Notes under the pieces: model-generated
Databases searched by the model: none
What the model saw: only the letters and a program-made list of their open reading frames with translations
Told to the model about the DNA's origin: nothing
Position numbers and translations under genes: made by a program
Assembly: GCA_005239605.1 (NCBI GenBank)
Contig: SBBS01000056.1
Location: 1 to 5,593, forward strand
Source of the DNA: a bacterium
Lineage (GTDB): Bacteria; Patescibacteriota; Minisyncoccia; Ryanbacterales; 2-02-FULL-48-12
Direction: 5' to 3'
Length of the DNA stretch: 5,593 nt
In this document: piece after piece, positions 1-5,593 of the stretch
How positions within the stretch are numbered: position 1 is the stretch's first letter
Layout: the number at the start of each line of letters is the position of its first letter

Positions 1-57
1 AATTTCTTGCGTTAGCCCTGCTAGCGCTTCAAAATTTTCACCGGCGCCCCATCTCAT
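1..57 (-). CDS. possible N-terminal fragment of a hypothetical protein, runs off the left edge
   Basis: On the minus strand an ATG at 57-55 opens 19 codons that stay open to the window edge, reading MRWGAGENFEALAGL followed by TQEI. An in-frame TGA four codons upstream limits the start to this ATG or a nearby non-ATG codon. The peptide has a protein-like composition, but I do not recognise a family. There is no clear Shine-Dalgarno sequence. It would be transcribed divergently from xseA. The opposite strand of the same stretch is also open for about 20 codons (FLALALLALQNF, ending in TGA at 63-65), so the strand is uncertain and the 57 bases could be non-coding. Confidence 0.3.
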   Translation of the reverse strand, partial: MRWGAGENFEALAGLTQEI

Positions 58-75
58 ATTTCTGAAATTTCACTC

Positions 76-81
76 TAAAAT
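76..81 (+). promoter_or_regulatory. possible -10 box for xseA (TAAAAT)
   Basis: TAAAAT matches the TATAAT consensus at five of six positions and sits 29 bases before the xseA ATG, which would give a leader of roughly 20-25 nt. No convincing -35 hexamer is found 16-18 bases upstream, and the surroundings are AT-rich, so a chance match is quite possible. Confidence 0.2.
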
Positions 82-110
82 TTATTAAGGGACAGGTCTC
101 ATGATTGAAT

Positions 111-1718
111 ATGTCTCGCGTTGAACTTCTTCAAAAATTGAAAGCGAAACGAAAAGAAATAGCCGACCGCGAAGGCGCGGAGCTTTTTATGGTGTTTACC
201 AATAAAACTCTGGAAGAGACGGTAAAAGCAATGCCCGCTACATTACAGGATCTGGCGCTTGTGAAAGGGTGGGGAAAAACAAAGATTTCAAAGTACGGCA
301 ATGATATACTTGCTGTGTTTAAAGATTTTGAGAACTTGGAAATCGAATTTCCAAGTATACTTGGAAATTCGATTTCCAAGTCTGGTGGGGCGGTGTTTTC
401 GGTATCCGAATTTTTAGAAGCCGTAAATATCACGCTTTCGCGATTGGGAACCGTTCGCGTTCAGGGCGAGGTAAGTGAAATGCGGCATCGCGGATCGGTT
501 GTGTATTTTACATTAAAAGATACAGCGGGTACGGAGGCAAATATGAAATGCGTGCTATGGGCTTCTACATACGAGCGCGAGTATAATTATTTGGAAGACG
601 GCATGGAAGTGGTGATTGATGCCCAGCCGGAGGTATACGCGAAATTTGGCGCGTTTGATGTGCGGGTAGAAAAGATAGAGCCGGTTGGGGAAGGCGCCTT
701 ACAGAAAGCATTTGAAGCATTAAAGAAAAAATTGGAAGCAAAGGGATATTTTTCGGCAGAAAGAAAACGTCCTCTGCCGCATATTATTCAGCGCATCGGC
801 GTTGTAACATCCGAAAAAGGAGAGGCGATAAACGATTTTTTAAAAAATATCGGTAATTTCGGCTTTGAAATTATACTTTGTGATGTGCGTGTGGAAGGGG
901 ATCGGGCTGAAAATTCCATTGTCTCGGCGTTTCGCGAGTTTAATGCTTTGCGGTCTGATTTGGATGTTCTTTGTTTAATACGCGGCGGCGGCGGGCTTGA
1001 AAACTTAAAAGCGTTTAATACCGAGCGCGTTGCCGAAGCGGTTGTCTCTTCGCGCATCCCCGTGCTTACGGGCATCGGCCACGAACGCGATATAACAATT
1101 GCGTCTCTTTCTTCCGACGCGGATTTTTCAACCCCGACCAAAGTTGCCGATGCCATTCGGCGGAGCAGGGAAGATGTGCTAAGAAATGTTGAAAAAGAAA
1201 GGGATCTTTTGGCGCTGTGCGCGGGCGATATGCTTCATGAAACGACGCGCGCATATTCTATTCTTACAGAAGATATAAAACAACTTCCCTTGATTATGTT
1301 AGAACGGACGCAAGTGCGAATATCCGCGGGTGCGCATCAGCTGGAGGCCGCATTAGGAAAAATTTTCAATGCGTTTCGTATGCTAGAGAACGCGTTTACA
1401 AACGCAACGCATGCGTTTCGCGCGCGCGCGCAAAAAATGGAGCATGCGTTTTCTTTGGGGGCTCAGCGCATGAGAGAGTTTACGGAACGCATGTTTCGGC
1501 TGGGGGATAAGCGGATTGCCGTCGCGGAGGCGGCATTACTCCCGCTTGATCCTGTGGCTCCCTTGCGGCGCGGGTACAGCATTGTGTATGGGAAAGGCGG
1601 GAAGGTGATAAAACGGGCGGAGGACGTTACTATCGGAGAAAACATTATACTTTGGTTATACGAGGGTAAAATAAAATCTCGGGTAGAAGAAAAATTTAAT
1701 GAAAAGTTCAAAAATTAA
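111..1718 (+). CDS. xseA: exodeoxyribonuclease VII large subunit with N-terminal HRDC domain
   Basis: Large subunit of exonuclease VII, which with XseB degrades single-stranded DNA to short oligonucleotides in the cytoplasm during repair. The 535-aa product starts with an HRDC-like domain (about residues 1-72, with the helical motif VKGWGKTKISKYG at 51-63). A linker at 75-91 is mostly encoded by a 48-bp palindrome. The OB-fold nucleic-acid-binding domain follows (about 95-192, VRVQGEVSEMRHRGSVVYFTLKD), then the catalytic domain with IGVVTSEKGEAINDF (229-243), RGGGGLENLKAFN (291-303), GIGHERDITIA (321-331) and a long helical arm (about 345-480). The C-terminal LRRGYSIVY motif (about 506) is typical of the family. 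Without the HRDC part the length, about 440 aa, is normal. ATG 111 is preferred; TTG 105 is the only other in-frame upstream option because a stop lies at 102-104. No good Shine-Dalgarno sequence is visible. The HRDC fusion is unusual for XseA; HRDC is better known from RecQ helicases and RNase D. Confidence 0.95.
   Translation: MSRVELLQKLKAKRKEIADREGAELFMVFTNKTLEETVKAMPATLQDLALVKGWGKTKISKYGNDILAVFKDFENLEIEFPSILGNSISKSGGAVFSVSEFLEAVNITLSRLGTVRVQGEVSEMRHRGSVVYFTLKDTAGTEANMKCVLWASTYEREYNYLEDGMEVVIDAQPEVYAKFGAFDVRVEKIEPVGEGALQKAFEALKKKLEAKGYFSAERKRPLPHIIQRIGVVTSEKGEAINDFLKNIGNFGFEIILCDVRVEGDRAENSIVSAFREFNALRSDLDVLCLIRGGGGLENLKAFNTERVAEAVVSSRIPVLTGIGHERDITIASLSSDADFSTPTKVADAIRRSREDVLRNVEKERDLLALCAGDMLHETTRAYSILTEDIKQLPLIMLERTQVRISAGAHQLEAALGKIFNAFRMLENAFTNATHAFRARAQKMEHAFSLGAQRMREFTERMFRLGDKRIAVAEAALLPLDPVAPLRRGYSIVYGKGGKVIKRAEDVTIGENIILWLYEGKIKSRVEEKFNEKFKN
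334..381. repeat. perfect 48-bp palindrome inside xseA, made of two nested hairpins
   Basis: Every base pairs with its partner about the centre between 357 and 358. Each half is itself a small hairpin: CTTGGAAAT (335-343), loop CGA, ATTTCCAAG (347-355); then TATA (356-359); then CTTGGAAAT (360-368), loop TCG, ATTTCCAAG (372-380). The 48 bases equal 16 codons and keep the xseA frame. They encode about residues 75-90 (LEIEFPSILGNSISK) in the linker between the HRDC and OB domains. The codon phase is symmetric, so the opposite strand in the mirrored frame encodes the same peptide. This resembles palindromic elements inserted in protein genes, such as those of Rickettsia, by architecture only; I cannot show other copies in this window. 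Confidence 0.9.
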
Positions 1719-1800
1719 AATGTAAAATGACAACGAAAAAATTTAAAATTTTTACATTTTGAATTGTCATTTTACATTTTGATGTTTTCATTTTACATTA
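1717..1800. repeat. AT-rich inverted and direct repeat cluster between xseA and xseB
   Basis: A perfect 17-bp inverted repeat pairs 1717-1733 (AAAATGTAAAATGACAA) with 1764-1780 (TTGTCATTTTACATTTT) across a 30-nt AT-rich spacer. The right side also holds near-tandem units TTTACATTTTGA at 1751 and 1771 and a partial TTTACATTA at 1792, spaced 20-21 bp. The left arm can therefore alternatively pair with 1750-1760 or, in part, with 1790-1799. The left arm begins in the xseA stop codon. There is no GC-rich stem with a following T-run, so it does not look like an ordinary intrinsic terminator. It may be a dispersed repeat or an mRNA processing or stability structure. Confidence 0.75.
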
Positions 1801-1805
1801 GCTAT

Positions 1806-2021
1806 ATGGCTTCAGAAAAACAATCCATAGAACAATCATTAAAACGGCTTGAAAAAATCGTGGAAGAACTGACCGCGCGCGACGTGGACGTGGAAGAAGG
1901 GCTAAAGAAGTTCAAGGAAGGCGTGGAATTGGTAAAATTTTGCCGAGCGCGGTTGGGGGAAGCAGAAAACGAATTCAAAAAATTACAGGCGGAACTTGAA
2001 GACGGGGATGGAAACGCATAA
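1806..2021 (+). CDS. xseB: exodeoxyribonuclease VII small subunit
   Basis: Small subunit of exonuclease VII, which binds the helical arm of XseA to form the active single-strand DNA nuclease. The 71-aa product has the family pattern SIEQSLKRLEKIVEELTARD, then DVEEGLKKFKEGVELVKFC and ARLGEAENEFKKLQ: two acidic and amphipathic helices of the normal length for XseB. The start at ATG 1806 (MASEKQSIEQ) is chosen because the family begins close to this point. In-frame ATG 1782 and TTG 1764 would add a phenylalanine- and tyrosine-rich peptide encoded by the intergenic repeat and look spurious. No Shine-Dalgarno sequence precedes any of them. The gene follows xseA by 87 nt and its last 14 bases overlap pepF, consistent with one transcript. 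Confidence 0.93.
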   Translation: MASEKQSIEQSLKRLEKIVEELTARDVDVEEGLKKFKEGVELVKFCRARLGEAENEFKKLQAELEDGDGNA

Positions 2022-3807
2022 TTTGGGATCGTTGCCTTCTTGGGATTTGTCGGCTTATTTTAACAACAAGGATGATCCGCGTATTTTAAGTACGCTTACG
2101 GATACCAAAAAACGCGCGGAAGAATTTACTCATCGCTGGCGGGGTGTTCTCACAACCGTATCTTTGCCAACGGAAATTCTATTCGCGCTTCAGGAATATG
2201 AGGCAATTTTTCAAGAAGGAATAAAACCGCTTCATTTTGCGCAATTATTACAGAGTGTCAATAGCGCGGACGCGGATCACGGCGCGCTTTTTCAAAAAAC
2301 ACAAACTGCCTACACCGAGCTGTATAACCAACTTATATTTTTTGAATTAGAGTTATTGGCGTTGTCGGACAATGCGCTTCAAAAACTGGCCGGCGCTCAA
2401 GAACTTTCCAACTATCGGCATTTTTTACTTATTCTTCTTAAAACAAAACCTCACCGGCTGCCGGAACGCGAGGAGCAAATGCTCACAGATTTTTCTTTAA
2501 CGGGCAAGAGCGCGTTTACGCGTTTGTTTGACGAAGAGCTGTCGCAAAAAAAGTTCTCCGTTTCTATTGGAGAAAAAAAAGAAGAATGGCCGGAAGAAAA
2601 AGTGTTGAATTTGCTTCAAAATCCAAATCGAGATATACGTAAGGCCGGAGCAGACGCGCTTACCAAAGGCTTGAAGGAAGATCTTCGGCGGCTGACTTAT
2701 ATTTTCAACGTGCTTGGTGAGGATAAACGCATACGCGACCGATATCAAAAATTTGAAACGCCGGAAGCATCGCGGCATCTCGCGAATGAAGTTGCGCAGG
2801 AGGCGGTTACCACGATGAGTGAAGCGGTGAGCAAGCGCACTTCGCTTGTTGCTGATTATTATAATTTGAAGCGCGAGGTTTTGGGTTTGGATGAACTATA
2901 TGATTATGACCGCTACGCGCCGGTGTTGGAAACAGAACGCGTGTATACGTTTGAAGAAGCAAAGGAAATGACGCTTGCCGCTTATGGAAAATTTTCTCCT
3001 GTTATCCGCGAACGGGCAGAGGAATTTTTTCAAAAAAAATGGATTGATGCCGAAACCAAACATGGCAAACGCGGCGGGGCGTTTTGCTCTTACGGCACGC
3101 CCGACAAACATCCCGTGGTCTTTTTAAATTATCTTGGAAACACAAAAAGCGTTCTTACGCTTGCGCATGAGTTGGGGCATGGAGTGCATGGGTCGCTTAT
3201 GCGGAAACAAACCTTTCTTAATTTTGATGCGCCCCTCACTATAGCCGAGACTGCAAGCGTGTTTGGAGAAATGCTGGTGTTTGATAGTTTACGGGACGGC
3301 GTTTCCGGCAAAGAACGTCTTGCTCTGCTCATGGGTATGATTGAAGAAATTTTTGCGACCGTGTTTCGCCAGCACGCCATGTATAAATTTGAGCGGGATT
3401 TTCATGCCGCGCGCCGGAGCGAAGGAGAGTTAAGGCCGGAGCGCATCAGCGAGCTTTGGATGGCGCGCCAAATGGAAATGTTCGGGAATTCGGTTACGCT
3501 GACCGATAATTATCGCATTTGGTGGAGCTATATTCCGCATTTCCTGCACACGCCGTTTTATGTGTATGCCTATACGTTTGGAGAACTTTTGACGTTGTCG
3601 TTTTATGACATGTATCAAAAAACTGCCGATAAGGCGGCGTTTGCCGACAGGTATGTCGCTCTGCTGGAAGCGGGCGGCGCTAAAACACCGGAGGAATTAG
3701 TGGAATCATTCGGCATAGACTTATCACACAAAGAATTTTGGGAAGGCGGCCTTCGGGTGGCAGGCGAAATAGTAGAGGAAGCAAAGAATTTACATAAGGA
3801 AATTTAA
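2008..3807 (+). CDS. pepF: oligoendopeptidase F-like zinc metallopeptidase (M3 family)
   Basis: Cytoplasmic zinc endopeptidase of peptidase family M3B that cleaves short peptides; no signal peptide or membrane segment is evident. The 599-aa product has the usual PepF length, with a helical N-terminal lobe and a C-terminal catalytic lobe. The zinc site is visible as LAHELGHGVHGSLM, with HELGH at residues 387-391 (His387, Glu388, His391), and IAETASVFGEML, with the third ligand Glu414. The conserved substrate-site segment IPHFLHTPFYVYAYTFGELL follows (His511, His514, Tyr518, Tyr520, Tyr522). ATG 2008 is chosen as start and overlaps xseB by 14 nt in another frame, suggesting translational coupling; TTG 1996 would add four residues and is possible. 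The link to exonuclease VII is probably only transcriptional. The exact M3B subfamily name is less certain than the peptidase class. Confidence 0.92.
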   Translation: METHNLGSLPSWDLSAYFNNKDDPRILSTLTDTKKRAEEFTHRWRGVLTTVSLPTEILFALQEYEAIFQEGIKPLHFAQLLQSVNSADADHGALFQKTQTAYTELYNQLIFFELELLALSDNALQKLAGAQELSNYRHFLLILLKTKPHRLPEREEQMLTDFSLTGKSAFTRLFDEELSQKKFSVSIGEKKEEWPEEKVLNLLQNPNRDIRKAGADALTKGLKEDLRRLTYIFNVLGEDKRIRDRYQKFETPEASRHLANEVAQEAVTTMSEAVSKRTSLVADYYNLKREVLGLDELYDYDRYAPVLETERVYTFEEAKEMTLAAYGKFSPVIRERAEEFFQKKWIDAETKHGKRGGAFCSYGTPDKHPVVFLNYLGNTKSVLTLAHELGHGVHGSLMRKQTFLNFDAPLTIAETASVFGEMLVFDSLRDGVSGKERLALLMGMIEEIFATVFRQHAMYKFERDFHAARRSEGELRPERISELWMARQMEMFGNSVTLTDNYRIWWSYIPHFLHTPFYVYAYTFGELLTLSFYDMYQKTADKAAFADRYVALLEAGGAKTPEELVESFGIDLSHKEFWEGGLRVAGEIVEEAKNLHKEI

Positions 3808-3878
3808 AAATTTATACACCAGAATATTTCCGGTATATGCAGATATGCATGCATAAGCTAAGAGCAATAAATTTGCAC

Positions 3879-3906
3879 AAAAAATACCCTCTTTGGAGAG
3901 GGTATT
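3879..3906 (-). terminator. intrinsic terminator for the purF-like gene
   Basis: A perfect 10-bp stem, AATACCCTCT (3883-3892) with AGAGGGTATT (3897-3906) around a 4-nt loop, is followed on the minus strand by a T-run (3884-3879, first bases inside the stem). It lies about 40 bases beyond the purF stop codon. In the plus direction, about 75 bases after pepF, the trailing sequence CGTATATTTA is a weak T-tract, so some bidirectional action on the convergent pepF transcript is possible. Confidence 0.88.
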
Positions 3907-3924
3907 CGTATATTTATCCCCATT

Positions 3925-3939
3925 AGAGATGCTATCTCT
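3925..3939. repeat. small hairpin in the convergent 3' region
   Basis: AGAGAT and ATCTCT form a 6-bp stem with loop GCT, placed between the purF stop codon and the main terminator stem. It has no T-run and is probably an incidental or accessory 3'-UTR structure. The rest of the gap 3808-3882 is AT-rich; it contains a 12-bp palindrome TATGCATGCATA at 3844-3855 and no gene I can support. Confidence 0.4.
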
Positions 3940-3947
3940 CATGAGAT

Positions 3948-5420
3948 TTACAAAACAGGATATTTCCCGTTCCAGCAGGCATAACACATTTCGCGCGGAG
4001 CTGGATAGACGCTTTTAAGGCCTTCCAAAGAAAGATATCCAAGAGAATCTATAGGATACGGATTACCGTATTTGTTCTCTGCTCTTTCATTTATGAGCAA
4101 TCGGATGCTTTCCTTGTCACCACAAGTTCGAGCTATCAATTCATCCGGAATTCGCCCCGTATCTATGCCATAGAAACAAGGATCGGTAATGGGCGGACTG
4201 CTTATGCGCACATGCACTTTGCGGACGCCGTGGGATTTCAATAGATAGGCAACGCGCGGCATTACATTTCCGCGGACAATGGAATCGTCTACCACTACAA
4301 TCGATTTTCCACGCACATACTCAGGAATGATTCCCAATTTAAGCTCAATGCCTTGTTGTCGGAGGTCGTTGATCGGTTCCATGAAACTTCGTTCTGCGCC
4401 GTGAAGGCGGAACATTGCTTCCTGGACATAGGGCAGGCGCGCTTCTTCGGCGTATCCGTGAGCCGCGAGGATTCCCGAATCGGGAACGCCAAGAACAAAG
4501 TCTGCGTCGCGCGGCGGCGGTTGTTCGTGAGCAAGAATATGCCCGAGCCTGCGGCGGAATAACGCAACGCGTTCTCCAAAAAATGTTTGCGAATCTTGCC
4601 GCTGAAAATAAATACTTTCAAATGCGCAATGATGGCGTACCGGCTCGTGGTATTGATATGTTTTTTGAATGATGCCGCCAAACGTGTTTTGAAGCACCAG
4701 GCACTGCCCGGGGTTAACAGAACCCAGAAAACGGGCTCTCGGCAGTTTTGTTTCATCAAAGATGTTGTTTTCTGAGGAGATAAGAAAACCATTTGCGAAA
4801 CTGCCAAACTCAAGCGGGCGGAATCCACTCGGATCACGCATGGCATAGATACAATTATTGTGAAGAAACACGGCAGAGAATGCCCCTTCCCACATAGAAG
4901 CGGCGTTCCGCAGGGCTTCTCCGAACGTTTGCTGAGACGAGGTTTCTAGCGATCGTATCATGAGTTCGGAGTCTAGACAGGTTTGCCAATCAGATTCTTT
5001 CAAATTTTCTCGTTTGTACAAACGGTGGTAAAGCCGTTGTACGCAGGAAGGCACTAAGTTCCCATTGAAAGACATAAAGAATGGATCCCCGAGAAAATTG
5101 CCGCGCATGGGTTGTATGGCCGCTTTTGCTTGTTCTACGGATCGCGGGTCAGAAAAGTTCACTCCAGTAGTCGCATAACGGAGATGCCCAATACCCGCAA
5201 TACCACGCCAGCTCAATGATTTAAATTCTTCCCGCATCCGGAAAAAAACACGATCCAGAGTGCCAAGACCTTTTTGTTCTTTGAAGTATCCATCCGCGCG
5301 GCTGATTACAATACCGGCGCTGTTTTGGCCTCTATGATGCTCATGCAGCAAGATGGTAAAAATAAATTGAGCAATATCATTTGAGGCATTTTCCTGTATG
5401 ACGGCAGCTACCCCGCACAT
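3948..5420 (-). CDS. purF: amidophosphoribosyltransferase-like protein (PurF family) with altered PRPP loop
   Basis: PurF makes 5-phosphoribosylamine from PRPP and glutamine, the first step of purine synthesis. The 490-aa product begins MCGVAAV, so Cys2 becomes the N-terminal nucleophile after Met removal. Other glutaminase motifs are HRGQNSAGI (29-37), GHLRYATTG (78-86, Arg81), FNGNL (118-122) and Asp150. The phosphoribosyltransferase half has GVPDSGILAAHGYA (311-324) and VVVVDDSIVRG (374-384). Fe-S ligands of the Bacillus-type enzyme appear present: Cys265 (HHCAFE), Cys415 (DPCFYGID), Cys479 and Cys482 (CYAC). Odd points: the loop reads VRGNVMPR where VRGTTS is usual, and FRLHGAERSF replaces the usual NRYVGRTF. 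The start at 5420 follows from the Cys2 requirement and a GGAGGG site; the frame is open further upstream, but that would give a long propeptide. No other purine genes are in view. Fold assignment is firm; the exact reaction is less so. Confidence 0.88.
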   Translation of the reverse strand: MCGVAAVIQENASNDIAQFIFTILLHEHHRGQNSAGIVISRADGYFKEQKGLGTLDRVFFRMREEFKSLSWRGIAGIGHLRYATTGVNFSDPRSVEQAKAAIQPMRGNFLGDPFFMSFNGNLVPSCVQRLYHRLYKRENLKESDWQTCLDSELMIRSLETSSQQTFGEALRNAASMWEGAFSAVFLHNNCIYAMRDPSGFRPLEFGSFANGFLISSENNIFDETKLPRARFLGSVNPGQCLVLQNTFGGIIQKTYQYHEPVRHHCAFESIYFQRQDSQTFFGERVALFRRRLGHILAHEQPPPRDADFVLGVPDSGILAAHGYAEEARLPYVQEAMFRLHGAERSFMEPINDLRQQGIELKLGIIPEYVRGKSIVVVDDSIVRGNVMPRVAYLLKSHGVRKVHVRISSPPITDPCFYGIDTGRIPDELIARTCGDKESIRLLINERAENKYGNPYPIDSLGYLSLEGLKSVYPAPREMCYACWNGKYPVL

Positions 5421-5426
5421 ATATTT

Positions 5427-5432
5427 CCCTCC
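5427..5432 (-). promoter_or_regulatory. Shine-Dalgarno site of the purF-like gene (GGAGGG)
   Basis: On the minus strand GGAGGG stands six bases before ATG 5420. It decides the start in favour of MCGV over upstream in-frame codons such as ATG 5519. It is the only strong ribosome binding site in the window. Confidence 0.85.
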
Positions 5433-5475
5433 ATTGAAATTTATGAACGTGCAAATACTTTCTTTTGTAGATTGA

Positions 5476-5488
5476 CAGAATAATTCTG
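5476..5488. other. short dyad CAGAATAATTCTG upstream of purF
   Basis: CAGAAT and ATTCTG form a 13-bp dyad with a single central base, flanked by GA and TTTGTC so that GACA at 5474 faces TGTC at 5491-5494. It lies about 60 bases upstream of the purF start, where a repressor operator could sit. No confident minus-strand promoter was found next to it, so this is only a candidate. Confidence 0.2.
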
Positions 5489-5504
5489 GTTTGTCCAGCG
5501 CCCC

Positions 5505-5533
5505 TTGACTCTTATGCAAAAAACTGCTAGCAT
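5505..5533 (+). promoter_or_regulatory. sigma70-like promoter candidate facing the right edge
   Basis: TTGACT (5505-5510) and TAGCAT (5528-5533) are separated by exactly 17 bases. They match the -35 and -10 consensus at five and four of six positions. Transcription would begin near 5540 and leave the window, serving a gene to the right that is divergent from purF. Two plus-strand frames, from ATG 5551 and ATG 5564, are open to the edge, but too little is visible to call a gene. Confidence 0.4.
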
Positions 5534-5542
5534 CTCTAAACC

Positions 5543-5551
5543 TGTGGATAA
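5543..5551 (-). promoter_or_regulatory. DnaA-box consensus (TTATCCACA on the minus strand)
   Basis: TGTGGATAA is the reverse complement of the canonical nine-base DnaA box TTATCCACA, with no mismatch. It lies about ten bases after the -10-like element of the plus-strand promoter candidate. Two further TGTGG cores occur at 5568-5572 and 5585-5589 with degraded outer bases. A nine-base match can occur by chance, so function is not established. Confidence 0.4.
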
Positions 5552-5593
5552 TGCGTGAGTGGCATGTTGTGGAAGCGAGAATCCTGTGGTACT

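Noticed and set aside
131..433. Minus-strand 100-aa frame opposite the start of xseA, sharing LEIEFPSILGNSISK with XseA
   Set aside because: The shared peptide comes from the palindrome's symmetry; the rest is antisense of a conserved domain.
1717..1780. Intrinsic terminator between xseA and xseB
   Set aside because: The stem is AT-rich with a 30-nt loop and no T-run immediately follows it, and the downstream xseB is the partner subunit.
4353..4775. Plus-strand open frames inside the purF-like gene
   Set aside because: They lie entirely opposite a well-supported conserved protein and show no family motif, so they are antisense shadows.
5421..5519. N-terminal extension of the purF frame to ATG 5519 (33 extra residues)
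   Set aside because: The nucleophilic Cys normally follows the initiator Met or a short propeptide, and a strong GGAGGG sits before ATG 5420, so this stretch is read as leader.
5421..5540. Purine or PRPP riboswitch in the purF leader
   Set aside because: I could find neither the conserved purine-aptamer loop sequences nor a terminator or anti-terminator pair in this leader.
5441..5593. Minus-strand frame open from the window edge to TAA at 5441-5443, about 50 codons, just upstream of purF
   Set aside because: It has no recognisable motif and overlaps the promoter-like and DnaA-box elements. Several frames are open here by chance, so it cannot be called the tail of an upstream gene.
5551..5593. 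Plus-strand start at ATG 5551 (MREWHVVEARIL) or ATG 5564, open to the edge
   Set aside because: Only 10-14 codons are visible, there is no clear ribosome binding site and two frames compete.

Overview
The window carries four complete protein genes, two gene-edge fragments and several short structured DNA elements. A three-gene plus-strand cluster (xseA, xseB, pepF) converges on a minus-strand purF-like gene. The mixed base composition, poor Shine-Dalgarno signals on the three plus-strand genes, an HRDC domain fused to exonuclease VII, and palindromic repeats inside and between genes are compatible with an uncultivated candidate-phylum bacterium (CPR/Patescibacteria, Parcubacteria-like). That assignment is an inference from gene style; no rRNA or marker phylogeny is available here.

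Layout. At 1-57 there may be the first codons of a minus-strand gene leaving the window. A short divergent gap (58-110) holds a -10-like box and an imperfect dyad GGGAC-AG-GTCTC. xseA (111-1718) encodes the exonuclease VII large subunit with an extra N-terminal HRDC domain; a perfect 48-bp palindrome lies in frame in the linker behind that domain. An 87-nt AT-rich spacer follows, built from a 17-bp inverted repeat and near-tandem TTTACATTTTGA units. xseB (1806-2021) encodes the small subunit and overlaps the start of pepF (2008-3807), an M3-family zinc oligoendopeptidase. The convergent gap 3808-3947 has an intrinsic terminator oriented for the minus-strand gene. purF-like (3948-5420, minus) has a good ribosome binding site and complete glutaminase and Fe-S cysteine motifs, but its PRPP-binding loop departs from the usual sequence. 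The right edge (5421-5593) holds a plus-strand promoter-like pair, a perfect DnaA-box consensus and two more TGTGG cores.

How the genes relate. XseA and XseB are the two subunits of one single-strand DNA exonuclease and are adjacent as expected. PepF probably rides on the same transcript through the xseB overlap; its peptide-processing role is unrelated. The PurF-like protein is transcribed on its own and no other purine gene is visible. No defence system, CRISPR array, tRNA, rRNA or transposase gene was found. The most unusual items are the coding palindrome, which reads as the same peptide on both strands, and the altered PRPP loop of the PurF-like protein.
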